Below, piece after piece: positions 12,501 to 24,663 of a stretch of 64,000 bases of DNA; within the stretch, counting starts at the first letter, position 1; each line of letters opens with the position of its first letter. This DNA comes from Temnothorax longispinosus (lineage: Eukaryota; Arthropoda; Insecta; Hymenoptera; Formicidae), in the NCBI RefSeq assembly GCF_030848805.1, contig NC_092369.1:13615199-13679198 (forward strand), written 5' to 3'. The translations under genes and the position numbers were made by a program. The notes below the pieces were generated by a model. That model was not told where the DNA came from, made no database searches, and was given only the letters and a program-made list of their open reading frames with translations.

Positions 12501-13016
12501 GCTGGAAATGCTTTCTCGGTATCTCGGCGTGAATCTGAGTTGCCGTTGCACGATAATCAAAGAACGATGTTTGGAATAATGTAGAGATGTAAAAATAATT
12601 AATAAACATAAAAAAATTGTAGTAAAAATTTATGTTGATCCCTCTTGCAGAAATTTTCATGCTTTGACCTATACGATCCTATTTTTTTGACAATTCCTTT
12701 CCGAAAAAAATTCCGTAAAAGAGAAGACACGTATTTTTTTGTTTGGCCTACAATTAATAATGATTCACATTATTTAGTTGCACATTTCGGGCCGATTCCC
12801 GAGGCGACGCCGACGCCTTTTGTACCCCCATTACCGCTCGAGGCTCAGCGGCCGAGCCGCCGATCGCTCACGTGACGCGTAATCTCAGGCGAAGTATTCT
12901 CGCTATTTGTAGAATAAATTTCAATCTACTTTTGTTTTATATGATTCACGCTTGTTGAAGTATAAAAAATTGAAATTTATACATGTAATATGTGTATATA
13001 ATGTATGTGAGGTACA

Positions 13017-13290
13017 AGAGGGTGGCAGTGTGGTCTTGTGGTAAAGCGCCAGACTCGTAATCCCGAGGACCCGGGTTCGAGTCCACCTGACCACAGGAAT
13101 TTTTAATTCCAAACTGCCACCCCCCGCACGAGTGGGGCTCGTGCGGAGAAACTGGGCTATCTTTCGGAGGAGACATGGAGAAATTAAATGTACTTCTTTG
13201 TATTTAAAAGTATAAGAAACTTCATGTAAGGCTCTTTCTCCAGTGCTAATGCTCGCTCTTGGCATTTCTGAAATTAAATTAAATTAAATT
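13017..13290 (+). mobile_element. tRNA-derived SINE
   Basis: The head resembles a tRNA: TGTGGTC and GACCACA would pair as a 7-bp acceptor stem, TGGTCTTGTGGTAAAGCGC resembles the A box, and GGTTCGAGTCC is a perfect B box. After the head comes an unrelated body, and the copy ends in a tandem AAATT tail (13268-13292). The anticodon stem has mismatches, so it is a retroposon rather than a working tRNA gene. A mirrored 5' part lies at 13510-13664 on the minus strand. Confidence 0.75.
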
Positions 13291-13301
13291 AAATTTGAAA
13301 T

Positions 13302-13412
13302 TGGTCGTCAAGCTAGGGGAGCTTGGGAGTTTTTTTTTTTAATAAAAGCGCCGTTTGTTGAAGTATTAAAAAAAAAAAAAAAAAAACCCAAGCTCCCCTA
13401 GCTTGACGACCA
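13302..13412. mobile_element. small MITE with ATTGGTCGTCAAGC ends
   Basis: Inverted arms ATTGGTCGTCAAGCTAGGGG (left) and the same sequence reversed (right) enclose a T-run, a short spacer and an A-run. It sits at the centre of the long inverted repeat. Confidence 0.7.
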
Positions 13413-14698
13413 ATTTTAAATTTAATTTTTAAATAAGACCAACACAGACCTGATCAGGTATGTAGAAGAATTAATCAATAAAATGACCACCATGCATTTC
13501 TCCTCCGAAAGATAGCCCAGTTTCTCCGCACGAGCCCCAGTCGTGCGGGGGGTGGCAGTTTGAAATTAAAAATTCCTGTGGTCAGGTGGACTCAAACCCA
13601 GGTCCTCGGGATTACGAGTCTGGCGCTTTACCACAAGACCACACTGCCACCCTCTTGTACCTTACATACATTATATACACATATTACATGTATAAATTTC
13701 AATTTTTTATACTTCAACAAGCGTGAATCATATAAAACAAAAGTAGATTAAAATTTATTCTACAAATAGCGAGAATACTTCGCCTGAGATTACGCGTCAC
13801 GTGAGCGATCGGCGGCTCGGCCGCTGAGCCTCGAGCGGTAATGGGGGTATAAAAGGCGTCGGCGTCGCCTCAGGAATCGGCCCGAAATGTGCAACTAAAT
13901 CCCGGCTTTAGTATAGGTCAAAGCATGAAAATTTCTGCAAGAGGGATCAACATAATTTTTTACTGCAATTTTTTTATGTTTATTAATTATTTTTACATCT
14001 CTACATTATTCCAAAGATCGTTCTTTGATTATCGTGCAACAGCAACTCAGATTCATGTATATTTAACAATAATGGAATTAAAGATACGCTGAAAGAAGGA
14101 AAAGGGAGCTGAAATAATTTCGAGAAAACAAATAATGACTCAAAATAAGATATTTAATTTGGCAGAATTATTAAAGAAAACCAACATTCGTTGCAAGGGT
14201 AAGGAAAACTGCCAAAAACCTTACCAGTTTTCATTAAAAAAAAGAAATACATTTCTAAAGTACAAAATAAACATATTTTATAAATATTGTAATAAATTAA
14301 CATAAGTAGAAAAATTTTCAAATTAATACAGAAAAATAGCACATTTAGTAATAAAATAAAATTATTTGTAATCAACATGGTACAATAAATTTTTAAAACA
14401 TGTTCAATAACAGAAATAAAAAATAATTTACAAAATAAAATATTGCATCTTTGGCTTTTATCACACACTTATTACTATTTTATCACATTTTTATCACATA
14501 TTTTATTAAAAATATATAGATAATATATGAAAAATAAACTCTGAAAAACAAAATAAACATTTAATATGTGTAGTAATTAAACGCTGAAAAATAAAATAAA
14601 AATTAATAATAATGTGCAGCATGTGCAGAAAGAAAATAGAGGTTAGATGGGCTAGATGTAAAAATTCAAAAGTATTATGCAAAATAATACAAAAAATA

Positions 14699-16682
14699 TT
14701 AAGCATTATCAGATGTGCATTGGTTCTTATATAAATTTTGCGTATTATGCAGTTCAAAATGCCTCGCGTCAGGTTCAAATTTCATACAATTAATGTTTTT
14801 AGCTTGAAGACTTGATCGAATTACACAAATTGAAGAAAGAGTATTATTACACAATCGATTTCTTTTCTTACTTTTTACATCTGTAACAATAGAAAATATT
14901 CTTTCAGCCTCGGCATTGGAATGAGGAAAACAAAGGACTATTTCAATTAATAATTCTAAATTTGGAAACAACTTTTTCCCGTCAAAATTTTTACATTGTA
15001 ATATATTATTCCACATTTCATCTATTTGTAAAGAAGCTAACTGTATTTTTTGTTGTTCGTCAAAACTTGATGGTAATATGTCCCACTCGAAAGCTAAATC
15101 TGATATGTTAACATGTTCTACTTGCTTAGCAATATGAGTTAAATATTTAATTTTATTTCTACCTTCTTTATAAAGAGCAATTTTAGGATCTAGAAAACTT
15201 AACTGTTTAAAAAATTCATCGTTATAAGGTAGACGCTTTAGCATTTCTCGAACTGCCGTAACATAGAAGTCCAAACATTTCAATTTAATTTCTTGCGCGC
15301 ATTCCAAAGATAATGTTTCTAAAAAAAGTATCACATTCCGGTCCTATACGTATGTTATCTATATGTTCTACATTATTATCTAAATCTGAAATTGAAATAT
15401 TTTCTACATTATCGTACTTTAAAAAATTGTCGGCTAATTGACGAATTACTTGTTGACTGCTTTCGTATAATTTATGGATTAAAATGTTACGCGATTGAAA
15501 TAGTGCGTTAAAATTATTAAAATAATTTAATGCGTATTTGAGAAACAACAAATATGCTTTAATGGAATTATCATTTAAATATTGTAATATATTTTCCGCG
15601 GATTTTAATTTATCTTCTACTGTTGCTAACAAAAAATAACTTTTCAAAACTTCCCAATTTTCTAAGAGTCTAACAACGCACTTTTGTAAACAAAGCCATC
15701 TAGTTTCTGACAATTTTAATATTTTTTTTTGTTCAATTTGAAAAAAATCTTGGAATTCACCCAATATTGCACATCTCTTCGCACTGCCCGAAATATAAGT
15801 GGCTCCTCTAATCAAATCTTCACAAGAAGAAGGTAACTTTTTGCAAGCTTTACTGGCTACAATCGCGGATGAATGGCAAATACAATTCAGTGTTACTAAA
15901 TTTGGAACTTCTTCTTTAAGACGACTCATAAAAGAATTTTTGCGTCCAATCATAACTGACGCATTATCGGATGCCATTCCAACAATATTTTTTATAGGTA
16001 TATGTTTTTCTTCTAAGCTTTTTTAAATTCTTCAAAAATTTTATTCGCGGAACAATCTCTTGCATCTAAAGATAATAATTCTAATAATTGAGTTGTAATT
16101 TTTTTATTCGAAGGTGATACATATCGAACAAGAAGGCACATTAATTTAGTATCTGAGATATCCGTACTCTCATCTATTAAAATAGAAAATTTACAAGTTT
16201 TTAAATGGTTTACTACTGTCTCAATTTCCCGTTTTGCAGTGACATTTTTAACAATATTTGCGCACTTATTTCGAGCTAGTGAAAAATCTTGCAGAACTTT
16301 GGGATCTTTAAAAATGTCTTTTAGCAAAGGTGATAAATGATCCGCGCATTGAAAGGCTATATTATGCTCGGAAAAAAAAGTTGCTGATTTAATTTCTGCG
16401 CGTTTGACGATCTTTATGTGACAAACTATTTTCGGTATCAATATTATCAGCAGTCTTATAATTACAAGATTTTATGTTCTCGATATGTCTGACCGTTTGT
16501 GAATGTTCAACTAAATTTGTTCTGCAACATCTGATCGTTTTATTGCATGCAATACAAAGCGCTTTATTTTCTGCAGAATGAGGAGCTAACCATCCTTTAA
16601 AGATATTTTCATCTAGCCAAGCATTTTGAAATTCTCTACTTCTACGTTTCTTAATAGCTCCTTGACCAACAGAATCCATCAT
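14699..16682 (-). pseudogene. hAT transposase (ZBED5-like), frameshifted
   Basis: Four overlapping frames on the minus strand together make a hAT transposase of about 650 residues. 16389-16682 gives an N-terminal zinc-finger segment (CIACNKTIRCCRTNLVEHSQ). 16013-16441 gives the start of the RNase H-like fold (FSILIDESTDISDTKLMCLL). 15285-15977 gives MASDNASVMIGRKNSF and CICHSSAIVASKACKKLP. 14699-15334 gives the C-terminal dimerisation block (CFPHSNAEAERIFSIV, KKRNRLCNNTLSSI). Frame changes near 16410, 16020 (next to a T-run) and 15310 (in an A-run) break the protein three times. It is the body gene of the hAT element whose ends are at 10881 and 16994. The copy cannot make active transposase. 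Confidence 0.85.
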
Positions 16683-19125
16683 GCAGCATGCACAAATATA
16701 TAAATAAGTGTTATACTTACTAACTTACCTTGTGTAGGTTACATATGTAACCTCTAACCTCCTTCGACGAACCCGTCACTTTCGCGCCAAGACCCGAGAC
16801 TTTTGCGCCCAACGGTCGCATTATAGACAGTCGAGCGCGCGAGCTAAGTGAGAGCGACAAGGAGAGAGTAATATTCTCCCTCTCGCTCGGCACTGCCGAG
16901 CGCTGGCGACACACCGATAGACCGAGCGTCACTCTGTGTGCGCAGTGGAGGGGGGCGCATGCGCGAAAAACCGGGCCGGATTCACATCAGTGCAGTACCG
17001 GAGGGACGACGCATTGTAAGGTCACCACTCTGGCGTCCCCGCGTTAAGACAAAGAGGGTTCGCTCGAGGCATCGGCCCATGGCACACGTTGGTTACCGGA
17101 GTGCCGCAGGATACCTGTGGACAGATTCAGGGCGTGCGATACCTTGCGCTCGCATTAAACTAAGAGTCGGGTGGAAATAGTGCCAGGGCCTTGCCGAGAG
17201 TGAGCTCTCTAATGCGTAGAGACCATTTGTGCCCTCCCCGCGAGCACCGCCACGGCCGACAGTCGCGTGGCGTGGAGATGTGTGAATCGAAGTAATCGTG
17301 TCGCGTTTATGTAGCGTCTCGTCGAATTCATGTAAGTAATTGTATCGCGTTCTTCGTAGTCGTGTCGCGTTCCATTGTGATAGAGTTTATGTTCGTAATC
17401 GTGTCGCGTTTTGGCCATATTATTTGAGTTCGTAATCGTGTCGCGTCTTGGCCATATTAACGAGAGTGATAATGAGAGTGAGGTCTTGCGTGGCGATAAC
17501 GAGAGCGAGTTGTGCGGGTAACGGCGAGCCGCGAGTGGTCATGTAATTTGAAGGGCACTCGCCCTCGTATTTGAGTAACGTATCCGGGCCCTCGAGGACG
17601 GCGAATATTGTGTTTGGCGGGACGGAAAGATCGACGGGATCGGCGCGGGGCCGCGGAATCTCCGTGCTTGCGAGAGAATTCGGGATTCGCGTGGCAAGCC
17701 GCGGGATCGTCCGCGATACGTGTCCTTATTTCGTGTTCGGGGGCAATCGCCGGCCAGCGTGGTCGACTCGGCGAGATCGCTCATACTTTTGCGTCGTGCG
17801 GAATCGAAGTGGCCCGGGTGCGCGTTGAGAGAGCAACCGAAGGTGCGGCGAGCCGGTTCGTCGGCCTCGTGGCGTAAGTTCGTTGTGAGTTTGAAGCCAG
17901 GTACCGCGATACCTGAGTCGGAATCGTAATTAATTCTGTTAAGCGTTCGTGTGTCCGTCTGCGTCTATCTGTTGCGTTGAGAACTTCGCGTGCTTTAGTC
18001 TACAGTGTTTCATAGTCGACATTACTGCGTGCACTTATTGCGTCTGCGGCATTCGTGCGTCCGCCTAGCCGACATTGTTGCGGTAATACGAGACTCAGAT
18101 CGATTATACCTACACCTTGATATTGCCTGACTAAATATATATTTTGTTATTATTATTTATTTTCTTGTGAGTGTGATTAATTGTGTGACGTCCCTCTCCT
18201 GAAAAAGCCCTACGCCCTGAGGTATTGCCGGGAATATCGCGTCAGACATATTAGAGTACGGTGGTGCGATCCGTCGCACCTGGCGCCCAATCTTTTGGTG
18301 TCGGAATTAGTTGTGCGTGCTGCCAATCCTCGATAGCCCTCCACCGGATTGCGAGACCGGGGGAAAAAGCGTCGCAATACATATTTTAATTTTCGGAATC
18401 GCCCTTTTAACATTCCAAACGCTCTTTCAATTATGACACGAGTTTTTGATAACTTAGTATTATAATTGCGTTGTATGTGATTTAAGTGACCATTGTCACG
18501 ATATGGGGTGAGCATGTTATATGAGAGCGGATATGCAGAATCAGCTAGCAAATGACCATGCTGTAGAAAATATCTTTCTACATCATAGTTTATCGCACGT
18601 TTTATATCACTTAATCGCCAAACTCGGGCATCATGAACACTGCCACAAATTCCCGCAAAAATATCGATAAATTTCATTCTATGATCACAAATTCCTTGCA
18701 ATATTATAGAATGAAATCCTTTTCTATTTATATAACTGTCTGAATATTCAATAGGGGCACTAATCGGAATATGGCATCCATCAATGACACCCACTACACC
18801 TGGGAAACCGTTCATGGCAGCAAATTCCTGTTGTATATATAATATTTTATGAACCTCTGGCCATTTTATGTAATTTAAAACGTGTTGCTCTAATACGTAT
18901 GCCACGTTAAAGACACACCTCCATATGGTATCTTTTGATACTCCAAAACGATCTGCAACGGATCTAAAAAAATTAATTCTAATATAATATAACTTGGAAA
19001 TGATATTCATTGAAAGTTATTGTAGTCATCAATTACTTTTACTATATATTTATTATTTATTAATCTACATCTAATGGAAGTGTTACACGAAAAAAATTAA
19101 TGTTTTTATTACTAAACCTGTAAAC

Positions 19126-20236
19126 AAAATAATTAAGGAAGGTGGAATAACAAATATCATATCAGTATATAATAGGGAGGGTTGGAACAAGATGGAGGAG
19201 ACGTTAGATAACTGGATAGAAAAATTAGATAGGGAACCCGTGATTATAGGAGATTTTAACATTAGAACAGGAGAATTAGGTGGCGGGGAGGAAGAGGAAG
19301 GAGGGTGGGAAAGGAAAAGTAAAGTTACATTTAATAGGTAATGGAGGTAGGAATTTAGTAGAATAGGTTCAAACCAAGGGATGGTATTTATTGATAAGGA
19401 AGGAAATAACAATTAAAAAGATGAAGATTGGTTTTAAGGACTAGTGGGACAGAAACTGCACTAGGAAGAAAAGAGAAGTGAAGAGGATGTACATGAAATG
19501 GAGAAAAGGAAAGGTAGAAAGAGGAAGGTATTTGGAAGAAAGAAGTAATATAAAAACGTTATTTGAACAGAAGAGGAAGGAGAAGAGAATCAAAGAAGAG
19601 GAGGAATTGAAGAACCTAAAATATAAGGAGCTGAGTAAAGATTTAGAAGGTCCCAGCTATTTAAGGATGAATAATTTAGACAGGTAGGATCTCGAGGATA
19701 GTATCAGAGCGCTGTTAAATTTAAGATGCGGTAACTTAGAAGCAGGTAACAGATATTGGATAAAAAAAGAGAAGCAAATGTGTATTTTTTGTAATGAAGG
19801 TAAGGATAACATGAACCACTACGTAAAGGATTGTATTGAGACAAAGGAATGGTTTACAGTATTAGGAGAGGATAGAATGGAAAGGTTGGAAAAACTTTGG
19901 AACGATAAATTGGGCACCACCAAAGCGGATGTACTGCTAAGTTGTTAGGGAAAAGAATATGCGAAAGAAAAAGAAGATAGATATAGGAAATCAATAGGTT
20001 GTGAGATAGGCTGTGAGGTAAAAAGTCAGTGCAATAAGAATCGATGCTCAACGAACATTGTTAAATAGGTTAAATTAAATATCAAATGTGTCATAATTTA
20101 TAATTTTATAATTTTAATAGGTTATTAGGTATTTGTGTGTATGAGGATGTTATATGTTAGTATGAGCGATTAAGGAACTGATTGTAAACCAAGTCCACCT
20201 TCTGGCTGTTATACTAAAGTTAATAAACCTATATAT
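19126..20236 (+). mobile_element. R1/jockey-type LINE fragment with 15-bp target duplication
   Basis: The plus strand encodes broken pieces of a LINE ORF2. An endonuclease segment near 19195-19280 contains VIIGDFNIRTGELGG. A C-terminal segment at about 19700-19860 contains RCGNLEAGNRYW, then CIFCNEGKDNMNHYVKDC (a CCHC-type motif common in such LINEs). The reverse transcriptase is missing and several stops interrupt the rest. ACTAAACCTGTAAAC occurs at 19111-19125 and 20237-20251 as a direct repeat flanking the fragment. The copy lies in an intron of the Harbinger transposase, immediately after exon 2. Confidence 0.75.
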
Positions 20237-20523
20237 ACTAAACCTGTAAACTTCTTGATTGCCAAAAATCCAAAGAGCTATAGCAATCTGTTTATGTGGT
20301 GGCAAATTAGGTGAATTGTCCCTTTCAATTATACTTGGCCCAAGATCTTGCGTTAATTGCTCAAAAGTATTTCTGTTGATTCGAAAATGTGATTTAAATT
20401 CTAAAAGGAGAAAAGAATATAACAATAGCGCAACTTTATCACAGCTACATATAGACATTGATCAAATAAAACATATGTTTATCTTAATTTTTTAAAGATT
20501 TTTAAATTGGATCTATTCTTAAA

Positions 20524-20750
<227 letters not shown>

Positions 20751-22076
20751 GACTATTCCGTCTGGTTCGGCATAAATAGCATTCTGTATGAAATTCAAAC
20801 GATAAATAATACAAACTTGTCATCACCTGTGACAGAATAGAAAAGAACAATGTTCTCAAAATAATTACTAATTTTCAAATGCGGTTCTCTAACGTGGTGC
20901 ATTTGCCAATTAGCTTCATTGTCCTCATCGTTATTAAAAAAAACATTCCATAAAAGAAATATATCCATCCTTGTATGATCCCTATGTTCAGCAACAATTT
21001 CAATAGACATGTAATAGAATGTAAATAATTTATTGCGGTTTTTGATACATTCAAGTGATAAGGAACAATATGAATTACATTTTGAATTTACCTTGAAGGA
21101 GATATTTTACAGTGAATGCGTTAACTTGCCTCGATACAGACTTTAATTGTCGATGTCTGTCAACAGCCCGCTAAAATCTAGTTTTCTGTAAAGGAATATA
21201 TTTATTGAAATAATATAATAATATATGTTCCTCATTCTAAACATGTGTACATACAATAACATAATAGCAAAAAAATATATATATTTAATTAACCTTCCTA
21301 GCACGAAAATTTTTCAATTTTATAATATACCTACCAAAAATGTCCTGCTCAATGGATCTGTCCTCACTTGCAGGTTTTTGATACATCCAAGTGATGATGA
21401 ACAATATTTACAGTGAATGCGTTAACTTGTCTCGATACAGACGTTGATGTCTGTCAACAGCCAGCTAACATTTACAGTTTTCTGTAAAAAAAATATATTT
21501 ATTGAAATAATATAATAATATATGTTCCTTTAATTCTAAACATGTGTACAATATAATATATAACAGCAAAAAATATATATTTAATAAACCTTCCCAGACA
21601 CAAAAAAATTTTTCAATTTTATAATATACCTACCAAAAAGTCCTGCTCACAATGGATCTGTCCTCACTCGCATCCATTTCAAAAGACTTGTAAGTCTTCA
21701 AGCTGCTTAAAAAAAATATTGCTTTAATTAAATTACATATTAACAATCAATGTAGTGAGGTTAAGTGAAGTTAGAGGTTAGTGAGGTTAACAATTCGTTT
21801 TTCGGGATTTCTGTCAGTGAAACGTGTATGTACATATACTTCTATTATTTAATGTATATTTCAAAGAAAATAAAGTGTTAATCATTAGAACAATAATACG
21901 TACCTATTTCTCTGCTTTGATTAAAATCAACGAACTCAACTTTCAGAGAGAACAATTGCGACTTGCTCCTCACAACGCAACGCAGTAATCCGTAATCCGA
22001 GTGCTGAGACAGCAAAGATTAGTCTAGGGGATTTTTCGAAATGAACTGATTGAGTACCACTGCTCGAGCCGATTAA

Positions 22077-22224
22077 GGGCCAATTTCACCAACCACAGTT
22101 AGCTTAACCGATGGTTAAAGTTAGCAGAATTGACCAATAGAAATGAATCCACCCTGCTTTCTATTGGTCAATCCTGCTAACTTTAACCGTCGGTTAAGCT
22201 AACTGTGGTTGGTGAAATTGGCCC
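22077..22224. mobile_element. palindromic MITE (GGGCCAATTTCACC ends)
   Basis: Near-perfect arms GGGCCAATTTCACCAACCAC and its reverse, flanked by TAA (22074-22076 and 22225-22227). It landed at the extreme end of the neighbouring MITE 22228-22403. Confidence 0.85.
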
Positions 22225-22227
22225 TAA

Positions 22228-22403
22228 GGCCTTCACACACAAATCGACGGAATACGTAAGACGTAAATCGTAAGGAAATCCACCAATCAGAGTCGACTAT
22301 TCCCCTCTTTAAGAGGGAAGAAGAGGGGAATAGTTGACTCTGATTAGTGGATTTCCTTACGATTTACGTCTTACGTCTTCCGTCGATTTGTGTGTCCGGG
22401 GCT
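22228..22403. mobile_element. palindromic MITE (GGCCTTCACACAC / AGCCCCGGACACAC ends)
   Basis: Same family as 6059-6236, with the inner stem CCACCAATCAGAGTCGACTA. The right flank TTA at 22404-22406 matches the GATTA target before the first MITE, so this copy inserted first. Confidence 0.8.
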
Positions 22404-22595
22404 TTAGAAATCCGACTACTTGTCGGAAACACCCAGAGTCTATTGCCTGTTGCCAACCAATCATAGCATTCGAATCTTTTAGGTTGTAATTAACGATTTT
22501 TTGGTTATTTCCTGTTCCTATTGCCTGTTGCCTGGCATTGTGCAAAGGGCTTAACGTCGACGACGTCGACGACAACGAGCGCACTAAGGCTCTAA

Positions 22596-22746
22596 GGGCT
22601 GAGTTTCCACTGAGCGCGTCACGCGTCGCGTCATCCAATCAAAACATCCCATTTCGATCCCGTCACAAGAATGTAATGAAATGGGATGTTTTGATTGGTT
22701 AACTTGTGACGACGCGACGCGTGACGCGCTCAGTGGAAACTCAGCC
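22596..22746. mobile_element. palindromic MITE (GGGCTGAGTTTCCACTG ends)
   Basis: Arms GGGCTGAGTTTCCACTGAGC and its reverse, inner stem CATCCAATCAAAACATCCCA / TTTGATTGGTTA, exact TAA flanks at 22593-22595 and 22747-22749. Confidence 0.85.
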
Positions 22747-22749
22747 TAA

Positions 22750-24660
22750 GCGTACCTGGTACACGCGCGGCAACGGCGATCATGGGTTCCACTAACCTAA
22801 CTTGTAGCGGTGGCCATATTGGTTTTTCAAGTTTGGGGCTAATTTCTGATTGGTTCAAGAGCGGCCATTACTTTGAATGACTGCGCATCCACGGGAATGT
22901 TACACCTGGTATTCTTCCATCATGGGAGCAACTACTCGCCCGCGGCGACATTTTTTAGGACCGCGGGCAATCATAGTCAAGCCGTCTTACGGCACACACG
23001 CACTCATGGTCCAGGGACCGTATTCTCGAACCTGCCCTAATGATTTTCGTATGCGACTTTCTATTTGAAGAGCATTGAATTTCGCATGCGAGTTTCATGA
23101 AAACGATTCGAGAATAGGGCCCCAGCCGTTTTACGGCACACACACACATTTCGCCAAGCCGTCTTACGGCACACACAAAAGGGATCTGGAGGATCGCCCG
23201 GCCGCATGACCACGACCTCTCGCCTGATCTCGACTATTGCTTGCTTTCACCTGCTCTCGACTATTGCTTGCTTTCACCTGCTTGCTCGTCCCTACCTTGC
23301 ATTGACTTCCGCCCTCGCTGCATGCTGAACTCTGAGCGGCCACGAGGACTACGGACAGGACAAGGCCCGGTGGAGTTCAGGCGACTGGCGCATTCCGGTG
23401 AGTCTTTTCGCTTTCCGATTTATTTCGCTGCATGCGCATCTTGCCTCCGCGTTACATTAGTCGTGAGGTGTCACGTCTGACGGTATAATCACCGCTATAT
23501 TCCAGCCGCATAAATTTTTCGATTTCCATCCATATTGCACAGCACCTGAAAACAATATAAGAATAAATAATCACACCTTAACTTAACTGTCATAACAATC
23601 ACTCAGCTGATGCGAGCACGCGTTCTTAAAGTAGTAGACACAAGCCTAGAGAACATGGCTGCCTTAAGGTACCCTTTCAAGCTTAAGCCCCATTTTCATG
23701 AATCACACTATAAACTTTTGGACAATTGCTTGTTAAAACTCCCCAGAATCACTAAAATTGATCGTAAATGAATATTCCAAGCTTTATGAGAACCTTTATG
23801 CAATATAAATTCAGTTTAACACACGAATAAATACATGTTCCATAAGAATAAACTCAGAAAATTAAAATAAAATATGAATAAATAAATTAAAAGCAGATTA
23901 TTCATAAGAACATAACCTTTTGTGCCTAAAGAATATTATCACGCTAAAATAATAATTATCCTACTAACATTTCTCAAACATGATTGTTATAAACAATTTA
24001 ATTATATTATTAACAACCTAGCTAATGTGACTACCGGAACTATCACAAAAAGTCAAACAACTTTTGGTTATAAACCATAATTGTATCTCTCAAAATAAAC
24101 TAATTAACAATAAAATTTATCATAAAAATATTATTAAAAATGATGAATAAAATCACTGCAGACACTCAGCAGAGCATGTCAAGTAACCTCACAAAAACCC
24201 CCACATCATATCTCTTCTTAATTCCGAGATATAATTAAAAATTACGGAAATCCATAAAACACAGAAATTTTAAACAACCTAAAATAATGCCCTTAATTAT
24301 CCGAACACAACAAAAAAAACTCCATCTTTTTATCTCTTACCGTTCTCGAGTTATAAATTATTAAAGTTTCACGTCCGCCATTTTGAATTTCTTACCTTTT
24401 AAACTTACAAAGACCAAATCACTTTTACATTAATATTAAGTCTTTTATACATTTTAAAACCGAAAAATTTCATTTCTGAACGAAAATTTTGACACTTAAT
24501 TATTATGATAAAAATGGAATCTCTCATACTCTTAAACACCAGTAACGTTAACGCCGATTTTCTATTTAAATTAATTAAACTAATAAACGAGATTTAACGA
24601 GATTTATTAAAACTCTTCATTTGCCCTTCTTCGACGCTCCGAGAAGCTTTCTATTTTCAC
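22750..24660. other. repeat-rich intergenic stretch, no gene seen
   Basis: About 22835-22925 resembles the P element copy 1 terminus (GGGGCTAATTTC, then TTACACCTGGTATTCTTCC and CATCATGG), a probable fragment of that family. 23014-23123 is a hairpin with ends GGGACCGTATTCTCG / CGAGAATAGGGCCCC. GCCGTYTTACGGCACACAC is repeated three times between 22980 and 23176. From about 23500 the sequence is AT-rich with no recognisable coding or repeat structure. Confidence 0.6.
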
Positions 24661-24663
24661 CAG

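Larger units (their letters stand above)
12531..14055. repeat. long inverted repeat carrying two mirrored tRNA-derived SINE copies
   Basis: The left arm (12531 to about 13175) matches the reverse complement of the right arm (about 13502-14055) with few differences, from GAATCTGAGTTGC at the outside through the GC-rich block near 12790-12890. Each arm includes the 5' part of a SINE. The centre holds the SINE tail and a small MITE at 13302-13412. It lies inside the hAT element and has no coding capacity. Confidence 0.8.
10881..16994 (-). mobile_element. hAT transposon with about 170-bp terminal inverted repeats
   Basis: The left end, CAGTGATGTGAATCCGGCCC at 10881, matches the reversed right end, CACTGATGTGAATCCGGCCC at about 16992, and the match continues for some 170 bp through GCTCGGCAGTGCCGAGCGAG. 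The flanks share TACCGGA (10874-10880 and 16996-17002), consistent with an 8-bp hAT duplication with one change. The interior holds a broken hAT transposase on the minus strand (14699-16682) and later insertions at 11063-12500 and 12531-14055. Confidence 0.8.
10083..18376 (+). mobile_element. LTR-type retroelement remnant (solo or internally deleted), interrupted by hAT
   Basis: GC-rich DNA with TGTGACGTGACAAG at its left end and GCGTCGCA at its right end, bordered by ATAC on both sides (10079-10082 and 18377-18380); it sits inside the last exon of the Harbinger transposase. After removing the hAT element (10881-16994) about 2.2 kb remain. CGTCGCA also occurs at 18272-18278, followed two bases later by TGGCGCCCAATC (18281-18292), which resembles a tRNA primer-binding site just inside a 5' LTR. 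That suggests a 5' LTR of about 2.1 kb followed by a nearly deleted interior. Degenerate repeats of CGTAATCGTGTCGCGT lie at 17285-17450. No gag or pol frame is left. The duplication and TG...CA ends are seen; the LTR reading is inference. Confidence 0.6.
21095..22551 (-). repeat. right long inverted repeat of the Harbinger element
   Basis: Reverse complement of 6298-7425, including two copies of the module with the Myb/SANT exon 1 start and donor. Two MITEs (22077-22224 and 22228-22403) interrupt it between GAGCCGAT and AATCCGACTAC, which are adjacent in the left repeat. Confidence 0.85.

Noticed and set aside
13028..13096. A functional tRNA gene
   Set aside because: The acceptor stem and B box are good, but the anticodon stem has mismatches and the unit is the head of a SINE with an AAATT tail.
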